Below, one piece after another: positions 33,463 to 42,435 of a stretch of DNA of 64,000 nucleotides. This DNA is from Prauserella flavalba (lineage in GTDB: Bacteria; Actinomycetota; Actinomycetes; Mycobacteriales; Pseudonocardiaceae): assembly GCF_003202235.1 (NCBI RefSeq), contig NZ_MASU01000005.1, forward strand, positions 1,178,001-1,242,000, written 5' to 3'. The translations under genes were made by a program, and so were the position numbers. The number at the start of each line of letters is the position of its first letter. The first letter of the stretch is position 1. The notes beneath the pieces were generated by a model that searched no databases, had not been told where the DNA came from, and worked only from the letters and a program-made list of their open reading frames with translations.

Positions 33463-35841
33463 GTGGCCAACCGTTTCGGCGTCCTCCTCCGCGATGCGCG
33501 GCGGCGCGCCGGCCTGACGCAGGACGAACTGGCCGCGCGCTCCGGGGTCGGGGTCCGGACCATTCGCCGGCTCGAGACCGGCAGTGGCACCGACCCGCGC
33601 ATCGGCACCGTCACGTTGCTCGCCGACGCGCTGGACGTCACCCCGGAGGAGCGCCGCGGTCTGCTGGCCGCCGCCGACGGCAAGCACCCGCAGCCGCCGG
33701 AACCGGAACCCGCGCCGCCCGCCACGGCCAGGCCGGCCGAGGCGGCGCCACTCAACCCCGTCCCCAGCGCGCTGCCTGCCGTGCCGACGGAGGTGGCGGA
33801 CGCCGCCGACAACCTGGCCAGGGTCATCGCGGCGCGCCTTCGGCGCGAGGAGGAACTGCGCCGTGTGCACGACCCCTTCCCGCTGCCCGTGCGCTGGCGG
33901 CAGGCACCCGAGCGCCTCGCCGACCACCTGGACAACATCTGCCGCGTCCCGGCGGGCGTCACCGCCGAGCCGCTGGACCTCGCGGGCGAGGTGGGCGACA
34001 TCGCGGGCGCCTACCGGCGCGTGCCGTCGCGACGGCTGGTGGTGCTCGGCCGCGCAGGCTCGGGCAAGACCGTGCTCACCCTGCGGTTCGTGCTCGACAC
34101 GCTCGCCGCGCGCACACCGGGCTCCGCGGTGCCGGTGATCTTCAACATCGGCTCGTGGGACCCGACGAAGACGCCGCTGCGCACGTGGCTGGTCGAGATG
34201 CTGCAACGCGACCACCCCGGTCTCGCCGCCGCCGCACCGGGCGGGGCGACGCTCGCGGCCGTCCTGGTCGACACCGGGCGGATCCTGCCCGTGCTCGACG
34301 GGTTCGACGAGATCGCCGAGGGCCTGCACCGCCCGGCACTGGAGACGCTCAACTCCGTGTCGATGCCGCTGCTGTTGACCAGCCGCTTCGACGAGTACGA
34401 GCGGGCCGTGACGATGGTCGACGTGCTGACCTCGGCCGCCGTCGTGGAGCTGACCGACCTCACGCCCGACGACCTCGCCGCGTATCTGCCCCGCACCGCC
34501 CGCCGCGTCACCACCGCCGACGGCGGCGGCACCGCGTGGGACCCGGTCATCGGCGCGCTGCGCGACGACGCAGGGTCCGGCGCGTCCGCCAACCTGACGG
34601 CGGTGCTCACAACGCCCCTCATGGTCGGGCTCGCCCGCACCGTCTACAGCGACTCGCGCGACCGCGACCCGTCCGACCTGCTCGACACCACGCGGTTTCC
34701 CACGCAGGAAGCCATCGAGGAGCACCTGCTCGACATGTTCGTCCCCACCGTCTACGGCGCGCAGCCGGCCTCCCCGCACGGCGAAGGCCCCGGCTGGGAC
34801 GTCGGCCGCGTGCGGCGGTGGCTGGGTTTCCTCGCCGACGACCTCGACCGGCGCGGCACGGGCGACCTCGAATGGTGGCGGATGGGTGGGCCCGTCAGCC
34901 GGTCCTCGCGCGTCCTCCTGGTGACAGGCCTGATCGTCCTGGTCACGGCAGTGGTCCAGTGGCTCTTCTTCACCCCGCTGGCGAGGGTCGTCATCGGAAT
35001 GCCGTTGTACTGGGACGTCGTGCTCGCCGACGGGTTGCTCACGGGGCTGGTCATCGGACTGCCGTTCGCCCTGCTGTACACGCTGATGGTGGTACGCAAG
35101 GACAAGGTACTCGAGCCGACGCGGGTCCGGGTGCGGCTGCTCGACCGGTCGAGCCGGCAGCCGGGGCTCCGGCGCAAGATCGCCACCCGGTTCGCGGCGG
35201 GCGCGCTGGGCGGCGCCCTCGGGGGCGTCGTCTACACCTTCACCAGCCTGCTCGTGAGGGCGCTGGCGCCCTATCTGCAGATCACCTCCGACCCGGACGT
35301 CCTCGTGCTGGCGATCGTCGGTGACGCCCTGTCCTACGCCACCGTCTTCGGACTGGGGTGCGGCGTGACGCTGGCGCTCGCGGCCGCGCTGGAGGCACCG
35401 GCCAACCTCACCACGGCCACCAGCCCCGGCGATCTCCTCGCCGCCAACCGCACGACACTGCTGCGCCTGATCGTTCCCCTCGTACTGGTCCTGGCACTCA
35501 CGATCACCTTCGCCGGCTTCCCCGTCGCCGTCGCGGTGCAGGCCGTACTGGGGTCCCTGCCGTTCGACCTCAACTGGGAACTGCCGGCCGGCCTGACGGT
35601 GGGACTCACGGGCGGGCTGAGCGCGGCGCTCGGGTACCTCGTCGCCTTCACGGCGTGGGGTCACTGGCTGCTGTTCACCCGCCTCCGGCTGCCGCTCACC
35701 GGCAAGCTGCCCTGGGCGGTCGGCAGGTTGCTCGACGACGCCTACCGGCGGGGCGTGCTGCGGCAATCGGGTGCGGTCTACCAGTTCCGCCACGCGCGGC
35801 TTCAGGAACACCTCGCGAAGGCCTACCGCGCCGGCCGTTAA
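33463..35841 (+). CDS. XRE-NACHT NTPase with C-terminal membrane domain
   Basis: A 792-residue multidomain protein. Residues 1-65 are an XRE helix-turn-helix (LTQDELAARSGVGVRTIRRLE). A linker leads to a NACHT STAND NTPase with Walker A VVLGRAGSGKTVL and Walker B ILPVLDGFDEI. The C-terminal 320 residues hold about six to eight hydrophobic membrane segments and end FRHARLQEHLAKAYRAGR. Similar proteins are common in Streptomyces and Pseudonocardiales; their role is unsettled, with regulation or immunity-type sensing proposed for NACHT proteins. GTG start with GGAGGAAC upstream. Confidence 0.82.
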   Translation: MANRFGVLLRDARRRAGLTQDELAARSGVGVRTIRRLETGSGTDPRIGTVTLLADALDVTPEERRGLLAAADGKHPQPPEPEPAPPATARPAEAAPLNPVPSALPAVPTEVADAADNLARVIAARLRREEELRRVHDPFPLPVRWRQAPERLADHLDNICRVPAGVTAEPLDLAGEVGDIAGAYRRVPSRRLVVLGRAGSGKTVLTLRFVLDTLAARTPGSAVPVIFNIGSWDPTKTPLRTWLVEMLQRDHPGLAAAAPGGATLAAVLVDTGRILPVLDGFDEIAEGLHRPALETLNSVSMPLLLTSRFDEYERAVTMVDVLTSAAVVELTDLTPDDLAAYLPRTARRVTTADGGGTAWDPVIGALRDDAGSGASANLTAVLTTPLMVGLARTVYSDSRDRDPSDLLDTTRFPTQEAIEEHLLDMFVPTVYGAQPASPHGEGPGWDVGRVRRWLGFLADDLDRRGTGDLEWWRMGGPVSRSSRVLLVTGLIVLVTAVVQWLFFTPLARVVIGMPLYWDVVLADGLLTGLVIGLPFALLYTLMVVRKDKVLEPTRVRVRLLDRSSRQPGLRRKIATRFAAGALGGALGGVVYTFTSLLVRALAPYLQITSDPDVLVLAIVGDALSYATVFGLGCGVTLALAAALEAPANLTTATSPGDLLAANRTTLLRLIVPLVLVLALTITFAGFPVAVAVQAVLGSLPFDLNWELPAGLTVGLTGGLSAALGYLVAFTAWGHWLLFTRLRLPLTGKLPWAVGRLLDDAYRRGVLRQSGAVYQFRHARLQEHLAKAYRAGR

Positions 35842-35967
35842 GGCGTTTGCGCTGGTCAATCCCACCGGCCAGAAATGGCCGCTCCGCGACCTTCCACACT
35901 GTGCCCGCTTCCCGTGAACATTTCCCCACGCCGACGAGAGCTCGGCGACCGGAAAGGGGATTCTGGG

Positions 35968-37227
35968 GTGGCAAGCGAGACGTCATCGGCGGGGACACAG
36001 CCGGAGCCGGTGTCCTCGGCCGGGGAGCAGGCGACGACGGGCGTCGCCGGCGTATGGGATGTGTACTTCGGTCAGCCCGCTCCGCCGCAGGGCGGCGTCA
36101 ACTGGGACGCGTACAGCCACGAGGAGCTGTACCAGATGCTGTGGCAGGACGCCGACGTCGCCGACGTCAGCACCGTCGCCGCGGAGTGGGCCGAGCACCG
36201 GGCCGCGCTCGTCAACCACGCCGAGGTGCTGCGCGAGCAGCGGGCCGCGCTGCTGGAAAGCTGGCGGGGAACGGGTGCCGAGGAGGCGGCCCGCAGGCTC
36301 GACGTGCTCGCCGACCGGGTGGAGAAGATCGCCGCACTCGCCCACGCGGGCGAGCAGGCGGCGGAGCAGGCGGCCGACGCGCTGGCGAGGGCACGGGCCA
36401 TGATGCCCCCGCCGCCGGGTGACCCGGCCGCGCCGATGACCGACCCCGCCGCGAACTGGGCCGGCCTCGGCACCGCTCCGACGACGAGCGCACCGGCCAC
36501 GGCCGCACCGGCACCAGCCGACTGGGCCGCGCTCGGGTCGCAGTTCCAGCCCGCACCGTTCCGGCCGAGCACCACCACCTCGGACGCGGGCAGCGCCTTC
36601 GGGGCCGTGGGCGGCGCCGGGTTCAGCTTCTACACCGGCGCGGGCACCGCGGACATGCAGAAGCAGCAGGCCGTGCGCGCGATGCAGGGCTACGAGACCA
36701 GCCTGACGAGCTCGAGCGAGCTGATCGGCCAGGCCAGGGGCACGATCCCGGCGGCGGCGAGCACGCCGACCAGCGCCACCTCGCCGTCGTCCACGACGAG
36801 CGCGAGCGCCTCGCCCTCGTGGCAGAGCCTGGTCGGCTCCGGCGGTGGGGCCAGGGGGCTCGCGCCGGGTGCCACCACGGGAACGCTCACCGGCGGCGGG
36901 GTCACGGCCGGGCTGGGCCAGGCCGCGGGCCTTGGCGGGATCGCCGGACTCGGGCAGGCCGGCAACGCGCTCGCACAGGGCATGCGGGTCGGCTCGATGG
37001 CGCTGCACGGCGGGCCGGCCTCCGCGGCGCAGCTCGCCGCGGAGGCGGCCGCGTCACGCCCCGGCGCGATGGGCGGCATGGTGCCGCCCGGCGCCGCGGG
37101 CGCGCGCCCCAGCTCCGACGACGAGGAACACGAGAACCAGCTGCCGACGATCGACCACGAGCTGTTTCCCCTGGAGGAGCCCGGCAGCGAGGCGGTCATC
37201 GGCCTTGCGGAGGAGGTCGACCAGTGA
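35968..37227 (+). CDS. PPE/WXG-like type VII secretion-associated protein
   Basis: A 419-residue protein. The first about 150 residues are helical with a W-x-G turn (LESWRGTGAEEAARRLD), as in WXG100/PPE-type ESX substrates. The long tail is low-complexity Ala/Gly/Ser/Thr/Pro. The acidic C-terminus (DDEEHENQLPTIDHELFPLEEPG) is common in actinobacterial PPE-domain proteins. GTG start after GGAAAGGGG. It heads a six-gene block linked by GTGA/ATGA overlaps. Likely exported with the 119-residue protein that follows. ESX machinery genes (EccB-E, MycP) are not in the window. Confidence 0.8.
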   Translation: MASETSSAGTQPEPVSSAGEQATTGVAGVWDVYFGQPAPPQGGVNWDAYSHEELYQMLWQDADVADVSTVAAEWAEHRAALVNHAEVLREQRAALLESWRGTGAEEAARRLDVLADRVEKIAALAHAGEQAAEQAADALARARAMMPPPPGDPAAPMTDPAANWAGLGTAPTTSAPATAAPAPADWAALGSQFQPAPFRPSTTTSDAGSAFGAVGGAGFSFYTGAGTADMQKQQAVRAMQGYETSLTSSSELIGQARGTIPAAASTPTSATSPSSTTSASASPSWQSLVGSGGGARGLAPGATTGTLTGGGVTAGLGQAAGLGGIAGLGQAGNALAQGMRVGSMALHGGPASAAQLAAEAAASRPGAMGGMVPPGAAGARPSSDDEEHENQLPTIDHELFPLEEPGSEAVIGLAEEVDQ

Positions 37228-37583
37228 GTGACGGCAAGGGAATCGAGCTTGAACTGGACCTGCTCGACCAGCGGATCACGACGCTGGCCGAGCTGGGCGA
37301 CCTGACCGGGGACCTGGTGGCAACCGCCAGCCGCCTCGCGGAGCGGCTGCCGATGCTCGGCACCGCGCCGCCCGCCGTGCACCTCGCGATGCGGCTGCGC
37401 GAGGCGGCCGGCAGCTCCGGTCTCGCCGGCGAGGTCAAGGCCACCGAACGCGAGGTGCGGGAGTACAAGCAGATGCTCTCCGAGGCCAAACGGAAGTACC
37501 AGGAGCACGAGGACTCCGCGGGCGAGGAGCTGCGCGCGGCGGAGAGGTCCGCCGACGCGGACGGGGCGGGGCGAGCCTCGTGA
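37224..37583 (+). CDS. Small helical protein of the ESX cluster
   Basis: A 119-residue protein predicted to be all-helical and coiled-coil-like (LDLLDQRITTLAELGDLTG; KATEREVREYKQMLSEAKRK). No family recognised, but size and setting fit a partner or chaperone-bound subunit of the preceding PPE-like protein. Its GTG overlaps the previous stop by 4 bp, and its stop overlaps the espG-like start by 4 bp, so all three are translationally coupled. Confidence 0.75.
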   Translation: MSDGKGIELELDLLDQRITTLAELGDLTGDLVATASRLAERLPMLGTAPPAVHLAMRLREAAGSSGLAGEVKATEREVREYKQMLSEAKRKYQEHEDSAGEELRAAERSADADGAGRAS

Positions 37584-38404
37584 CGGCCACGATCGCACCG
37601 GCCACCGACGACGCCGCCGAGCTCACGCTGGCCGAGCTGGACCTGCTCGGCACGTTCGCGGGCGCGCGGTTCCCGTTTCCCCTGCGGGTGCCGTCGTTCG
37701 GGCGGATCGAGGGCGAGCGCACGGCGCTGCTCGCCGCGGCGGGCCGCACACTGGCCGGGCGGCGGCTCGCGACCGGCCGCGGCCCGGCGGGTCTCGCCGC
37801 GGAACTGGCCGCCGCCCTGCGAGGACACCGGAACGCGGTCGACCTGGTGATCGTCGACGGTGCCACGGTGACCGGCGTGGTCGCCATGATCGCGGGCCCC
37901 CACGCGGTGGTGTGCCGTCAGTCCCTCGGCCGCACCCCTGGCCCGGTCACCGTCACGCGGGTCCCGGCCGCCACGCTGACCGACGCGTTCACCAGGCACA
38001 TCCCGAAGGTCGCGGCCGCACCGGCCCTGCCGATCACGTTGCCTCCCGGCGTCATCGGCGACGCGTTGCGGCTGCTGGAGAACACGGCCGGCCTCGCCGC
38101 TCCCCGCAAGCGGGTGCGCACCCTCGTCCGGGAGCGCGGGGGTGACGAGTCCGCCGTCGACGCGCTCGCCGCGCTCGTGCCGTCGGTGGTGGGCCGCGGC
38201 CAGCTCGGGGTGGTGCTCCGCCCGGGCACCGGCGCCGTCGACCGACCGCTCGAACTGTCCTGGCTGGACAGTCCGAGAGGGAGGGTCAGGGTGGACGGTG
38301 ACACCCGTGGCTGGGTCAGCATCAACCCGTTGCGGCACAGCGAACTGATCAAGGCTTTGGGCGAAGCGGCGACCGTGGCCCGCGGCGGACACATCCACGT
38401 GTAA
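37580..38404 (+). CDS. espG: ESX secretion-associated protein EspG
   Basis: A 274-residue EspG-family chaperone: opening LTLAELDLLGTFAGARFPFPL, middle VDLVIVDGATVTGVVAMIAG, and a C-terminal LELSWLDSPRGRVRV plus WVSINPLRHSELIKAL. In mycobacteria EspG binds PE-PPE pairs in the cytosol and delivers them to the ESX membrane complex. Placed right after the PPE-like gene and its small partner, it probably serves those substrates. GTG start in a 4-bp overlap. Confidence 0.88.
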   Translation: MTATIAPATDDAAELTLAELDLLGTFAGARFPFPLRVPSFGRIEGERTALLAAAGRTLAGRRLATGRGPAGLAAELAAALRGHRNAVDLVIVDGATVTGVVAMIAGPHAVVCRQSLGRTPGPVTVTRVPAATLTDAFTRHIPKVAAAPALPITLPPGVIGDALRLLENTAGLAAPRKRVRTLVRERGGDESAVDALAALVPSVVGRGQLGVVLRPGTGAVDRPLELSWLDSPRGRVRVDGDTRGWVSINPLRHSELIKALGEAATVARGGHIHV

Positions 38405-38419
38405 GGAAAGGACATCGTC

Positions 38420-38767
38420 ATGGAACCAGCGCAGTGGCTGGCCGAGTACCGCGACCGCCTCGAGCGCGCGGCGTTCGGAGCACGGCAGGCGAGCGAGAGC
38501 CTGCAGCAGACCGGGGCGACCGCGACGTCGCCCCGCGGGGAGGTCACCGTGTCGGTGAACGCCACCGGCGCGCTCCAGGACGTCAAGCTGACGCCCCCGG
38601 CGCGCAGGCTCGAGGCCGAGGCCCTCGCGGCGCTCATCGTCAGCACCTCCCGCGAGGCACAGCGCATCGCCGCCGGCCGGATGGCCGAGGTGATGGCGGG
38701 CTACCTCGGCGACAACGCCGCGCTCACCCAGATCACGCAGCACCTCCCCGCGGAGGTCGTGCGATGA
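38420..38767 (+). CDS. YbaB/EbfC-family protein
   Basis: A 115-residue protein matching the YbaB/EbfC fold: central GEVTVSVNATGALQDVKLTP and helical ends. Family members bind DNA as dimers, but versions within actinobacterial ESX loci occur regularly and may instead be secretion-related. A GGAAAGGA ribosome site precedes the ATG. The stop overlaps the next gene (ATGA). Confidence 0.85.
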   Translation: MEPAQWLAEYRDRLERAAFGARQASESLQQTGATATSPRGEVTVSVNATGALQDVKLTPPARRLEAEALAALIVSTSREAQRIAAGRMAEVMAGYLGDNAALTQITQHLPAEVVR

Positions 38768-39096
38768 GCCCGCAACCCTCCTACACCGTCGACCCCGAGC
38801 AGCTGCGCGCGCACGCGAGCAGGCTCGCCGCGCACGCCGACCAGCTGTCGTCGATCGGGTCGGCACTGCCCGGCGAGATGGGAGCCCAGTCACTGGGCGC
38901 CTTCGCCCAGTTCATCACCGCCGGGATCGGCGCGGCGATGACCGAGACGACGGGCGCGTTCATGCACGCGGCGTCCACCTTGGACAAGGTGGGCGAAGGC
39001 ATGCGCCGGGCCGGGGACCAGTACCAGAACGCCGACTCCGAGCACGCGGGCGGCCTCACCGGCATCGCGTCGGGCATCGAGGAGGGCACGCGGTGA
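38764..39096 (+). CDS. EspC-like type VII secretion target (WXG100-like)
   Basis: A 110-residue helical hairpin protein: YTVDPEQLRAHASRLAAHADQL, then a glycine-rich middle and DKVGEGMRRAGDQYQNAD. It resembles the EspC/DUF2580 group of ESX-secreted proteins. The C-terminal YQNAD fits the Y-x3-D/E export signal. Coupled to its neighbours by 4-bp overlaps on both sides, it may be secreted with the next, larger protein. Confidence 0.82.
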   Translation: MSPQPSYTVDPEQLRAHASRLAAHADQLSSIGSALPGEMGAQSLGAFAQFITAGIGAAMTETTGAFMHAASTLDKVGEGMRRAGDQYQNADSEHAGGLTGIASGIEEGTR

Positions 39097-40061
39097 ACGC
39101 GACGACGACGCACCCCCGGCACCGTTCCGAGGAGGGCACCGAGGGCTCGCCCGAGGAGCCCTCCGCGGTGGAGATCAGCACCGCGCTCGCCGACCTGCGG
39201 CTCGCGGGCGACTCCGTGAACAGCAAGGAATGGCTCTCGGTCGAGATCGCGGGCGAACCCGTGGTTTCGCTCGGCATGCTCGGTTCGACGGCGAGCCCGC
39301 TGTCCGCGCTCGCCAGCGCGGGCTGCGACTTCCTCACCCCCATGATCTCGTTCCTGGAGGAGCCGCTCGGGCAGCTGCGCGGCGAGCCGGACTCGGTGTC
39401 AGGACCCGCGGGGGAACACGACGGCGCGGCGCAGGGCGCGAGCTCGGTCGCCGAGGACTACGGCTCCACAGTGGACAAAGAGACCAGCGAGTGGTCCGGC
39501 GACGCCAAGACGAACTACACGGAGACGGCGACCAAGCTGGTCGACGGCATCACCTCGATCGCCGAGGCCGCCGCCACGAACTCGAAGGCGATGATCGCCG
39601 CGGGCGAGGTGGTGGCGCAGGTCGTCGACATCGTCACCCGGCTCATCACCGAGGCCGTGGGCAAGATCGTGCCGATCATGACCGAGGCGATCGCCGCGGC
39701 ACCCGCGACGTTCGGGGCGAGCATCGCGCAGGCGATCCCGCAGTGTGTCGCGATCGCCGTCGACTACGGCGGCCAGATCGCGGCCAAGCTGGGCGCGCTG
39801 CTCGCCAGCGGCGAGAACCTCGTGAAGCTCATCGAGGGCGCGGTCGGCGTGCTCAACGTCGTCAAGGAGGGACTCACGGTCATCGGCGAACTCGCGGGCG
39901 GCGGCGACTCCTCGGGCGCGTCCAGCACGGGCACCGAGACGCCCGGCACCGACTCCCCCGCTGCGGCTGAGTCCGAATCAGACAGTGAGACGGAGACGGA
40001 GGAGGAACCGGCGGTGGAGAACCCGCTGGACGGCGAATGGACGCCCACCACCCGCGCGTGA
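39093..40061 (+). CDS. Large WXG-like ESX substrate
   Basis: A 322-residue protein. The N-half is helical with a W-x-G turn (SEWSGDAKTNYTE). A hydrophobic Ala/Ile/Val-rich middle (about residues 155-270) could insert in a membrane or form a bundle. The tail is a Ser/Thr/Glu-rich acidic, disordered stretch. The domain order resembles polymorphic-toxin-like or structural ESX substrates, but no catalytic domain is visible. GTG start in a 4-bp overlap with the EspC-like gene. Confidence 0.7.
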   Translation: MNATTTHPRHRSEEGTEGSPEEPSAVEISTALADLRLAGDSVNSKEWLSVEIAGEPVVSLGMLGSTASPLSALASAGCDFLTPMISFLEEPLGQLRGEPDSVSGPAGEHDGAAQGASSVAEDYGSTVDKETSEWSGDAKTNYTETATKLVDGITSIAEAAATNSKAMIAAGEVVAQVVDIVTRLITEAVGKIVPIMTEAIAAAPATFGASIAQAIPQCVAIAVDYGGQIAAKLGALLASGENLVKLIEGAVGVLNVVKEGLTVIGELAGGGDSSGASSTGTETPGTDSPAAAESESDSETETEEEPAVENPLDGEWTPTTRA

Positions 40062-40098
40062 CCTGCCCTGCCCTCACCACGCACCGAACTGGGGAGAC

Positions 40099-41226
40099 AT
40101 GACGAGAACGACCAACCGGTGGCTGGCCGGGGTGGCGAGCGGTGTCGCACTCGCCGTCACCGCCCCGATCGTGCCGGCGGCGGCACAGGAGAACGAGCAC
40201 GCCGACACCCAGGCCATCCTCGAGCGGTACCAGGCGAAGGCGGGCCCCGGCGCCGCCGTTCACGCGGGCCGGGGAGCCGGCTGGTGGACGCTCGCCAGCG
40301 GTACCGCCGACGTCAGCGGGGACCGGCCCATCACGGCGACCGACCACTTCCGGGCCGCCAGCCAGACCAAGACGCTCACCGCGGCCGTGGTGCTCCAGCT
40401 GTTCGACGAGGGCCTTGTCGACCTCGACGCGCCCGTCGAGCGATACCTTCCGGGCGTGGTGACGGGCAACTTCGACGGCACCACCATCACGGTGCGGCAG
40501 CTGCTCAACCACACCGCCGGGCTGCCGAACGACGCGAGCGGCGCGACGGCGAACCCGGACGGCATGTACGAGCTGGCCGCGCTGGTGAGCGCGGCGATGG
40601 ACGACACACCGCGGTCCGCACCGGGCGGCCGGTACCAGTACTCCAACGTCGGTTACCTGGTGCTCGGCATGCTGATCGAAAAGCTCACCGGCCAGTATGT
40701 CGGCGACGCGATCACCGAGCGGATCATCGAGCCGCTCGGGCTCACCGGCACCTCGTTCCCCGCGCCAGGGGAGCGCGCACTCGCCGAACCGTCCGTGTCC
40801 GGCTACCAGGGCCTGCGGATCGGCGGGCTCTTCTTCTGGGTCGAGGCGACGACCAGGGTCGAGCCGTCCCGCTGGAGCACCGCCGGCGCGATGGCGTCCA
40901 CGCTGCGTGACCTGGCGACGTTCTACCGCGCGCTCCTCGCCGGTGAGGTCGTGTCGCGGCGGGCGCTCACCGAGATGCGCACCACGGTGCCGTTCTCGCC
41001 GGACTACCCGGACGGCTACGGCCTCGGCCTGCGCAGCCTGTACCTGTCGTGCGGCGTCGTGGCGTGGGGGCACGACGGCGCCTCGCCGACCGGGCACGCG
41101 TCGCTGACGATGGCCACCGACGACGGCCGGTTCGCGGCGGTGACGACCAACTCCAACATGGTCCCCCAGAACCCGTCGGCGCTCGACGTCGCCGACGCCG
41201 CGCTGTGCGAGGGAGAACCATCATGA
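40099..41226 (+). CDS. Exported serine hydrolase (beta-lactamase/DD-peptidase fold)
   Basis: A 375-residue class C beta-lactamase-like hydrolase with a signal peptide (about residues 1-30, cleaved near PAAAQE). Active-site motifs: S-x-x-K in ASQTKT, Y-x-N in QYSNVGY, and H-x-G in GHDGASP. Such proteins are D-alanyl carboxypeptidases, esterases or aminohydrolases acting on cell-wall or secreted substrates. ATG with GGGGAG upstream. Overlaps the next exported esterase by 4 bp. Confidence 0.88.
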   Translation: MTRTTNRWLAGVASGVALAVTAPIVPAAAQENEHADTQAILERYQAKAGPGAAVHAGRGAGWWTLASGTADVSGDRPITATDHFRAASQTKTLTAAVVLQLFDEGLVDLDAPVERYLPGVVTGNFDGTTITVRQLLNHTAGLPNDASGATANPDGMYELAALVSAAMDDTPRSAPGGRYQYSNVGYLVLGMLIEKLTGQYVGDAITERIIEPLGLTGTSFPAPGERALAEPSVSGYQGLRIGGLFFWVEATTRVEPSRWSTAGAMASTLRDLATFYRALLAGEVVSRRALTEMRTTVPFSPDYPDGYGLGLRSLYLSCGVVAWGHDGASPTGHASLTMATDDGRFAAVTTNSNMVPQNPSALDVADAALCEGEPS

Positions 41227-42311
41227 AACGACGTGCGACGCTGGCGGCACTGGGTGTCGCGTTCGCGCTGGTGAGCGTGCTCGGCCTCACCGGGGCCGCC
41301 CCGGCCGCGCGCGCGGCCGTCGCGCCGCCGGTCTTCACCGACGGCCACGGGCTCACGGTCGTCAAGCAGCCGTGGTGGGTGGACGACCGGCAGCGCACGT
41401 TCAAGTTCGTCGTGCGCACCGACGAGGTGCCGCGCTACTCGACGCTGCCGGGACAGACCTCCGGTGAGCACGTGATCATGGTGACGCTGCCGGAGGGCTA
41501 CGACTCCTCCGGCGACACCCGCTACCCGGTGCAGTACCACCTGCACGGCCACCCCGACTACCCGGACACCCTGCTGAACAGGCAGATGTTCGAGGAGTCC
41601 ACGGCCGGTGGCGTCCCGCTGATCACGGTGGCCCCCAACGGTTCCGGCCGCGGCTGGTACACGAACTGGACGAACCCGCCCGCCTCGCTGGGCAGGCAGA
41701 ACTGGCAGACCTTCCACCTCGACCAGGTCATCCCGTTCCTCGACGCCAACCTGCGCACGATCGCGAGCCGGGACGGCAGGGCCATCTCGGGGCACTCGAT
41801 GGGCGGCTTCGGCGCGTTCCACTACGCGGAGCGGCGGCCGGAGCTGTTCGGCTACGTCGGCAGCTTCTCCGGTGGTCTCGACCTGCTCAACCAGGCCCAG
41901 CGCGCGGCGGTGGTCGCCACCACCCAGCTGGCGGCCAGCGGCACGCCGACCGTGCCCCCGGACGCCATCTTCGGCATCCCGGTGTGGCCCCTCGACAGAG
42001 TGTGGAACGAGACGAGCCCCGCACAGCACGTGGAGTCGCTGCGCGGCATGGGCGTGGCCATGTACACCGGAAACGGCGGGAACCTCGCCGACAACCTCCC
42101 GCAGGCGCTCACCGAGAGCATCGCGCGCGACACCAACCTGGTCACGCGCGACCACCTCGTCGCGGCCGGGATCCCGCACACGTTCGTCGACTACGGCGAC
42201 GGCAGCACCTGGGGAGAGGGCTGCAACGGCAAGCACGCGCACGCTCCCTGCCTGAAGGCCGACATGCACCACTTCGTCGGGCTGCTCATGGAGAGCCTGA
42301 CGCACCCGTAG
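41223..42311 (+). CDS. Exported esterase (antigen 85/esterase D-like)
   Basis: A 362-residue protein with a signal peptide (MKRRATLAALG start, cleaved near AARA). The alpha/beta-hydrolase domain has GHSMGGFGAFHYA (nucleophile Ser), HLHGH near the oxyanion site, and a late His (DMHHFVG). It belongs to the putative-esterase family (PF00756), which includes mycolyltransferases and feruloyl esterases. In this mycolate-lacking-or-uncertain host, general ester hydrolysis is the safer guess. ATGA overlap with the serine hydrolase. Confidence 0.85.
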   Translation: MKRRATLAALGVAFALVSVLGLTGAAPAARAAVAPPVFTDGHGLTVVKQPWWVDDRQRTFKFVVRTDEVPRYSTLPGQTSGEHVIMVTLPEGYDSSGDTRYPVQYHLHGHPDYPDTLLNRQMFEESTAGGVPLITVAPNGSGRGWYTNWTNPPASLGRQNWQTFHLDQVIPFLDANLRTIASRDGRAISGHSMGGFGAFHYAERRPELFGYVGSFSGGLDLLNQAQRAAVVATTQLAASGTPTVPPDAIFGIPVWPLDRVWNETSPAQHVESLRGMGVAMYTGNGGNLADNLPQALTESIARDTNLVTRDHLVAAGIPHTFVDYGDGSTWGEGCNGKHAHAPCLKADMHHFVGLLMESLTHP

Positions 42312-42319
42312 TAGCCCGG

Positions 42320-42358
42320 GAGCGCGCCGGCCGGTCCTGGGGGTGGGCCGGCGCGCTC
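42320..42358. terminator. GC-rich hairpin terminator
   Basis: A 13-bp stem, GAGCGCGCCGGCC (42320-42332) with GGCCGGCGCGCTC (42346-42358), and a 13-base loop, nine bases after the esterase stop codon. It ends the ESX/hydrolase run before the hydroxylase gene. Confidence 0.8.
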
Positions 42359-42435
42359 AACTTGCCGCGACCGCGTTGCCTTCCGTTGCGCGAGCCGGGA
42401 AAATGGGCGCGCACGCAGCTCCTGGGGAGGTCGTC

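Noticed and set aside
33400-35865. An 821-residue minus-strand frame antisense to the NACHT gene
   Set aside because: Low-complexity Gln/Arg/Gly sequence without domains; the plus strand encodes clear HTH and Walker motifs.
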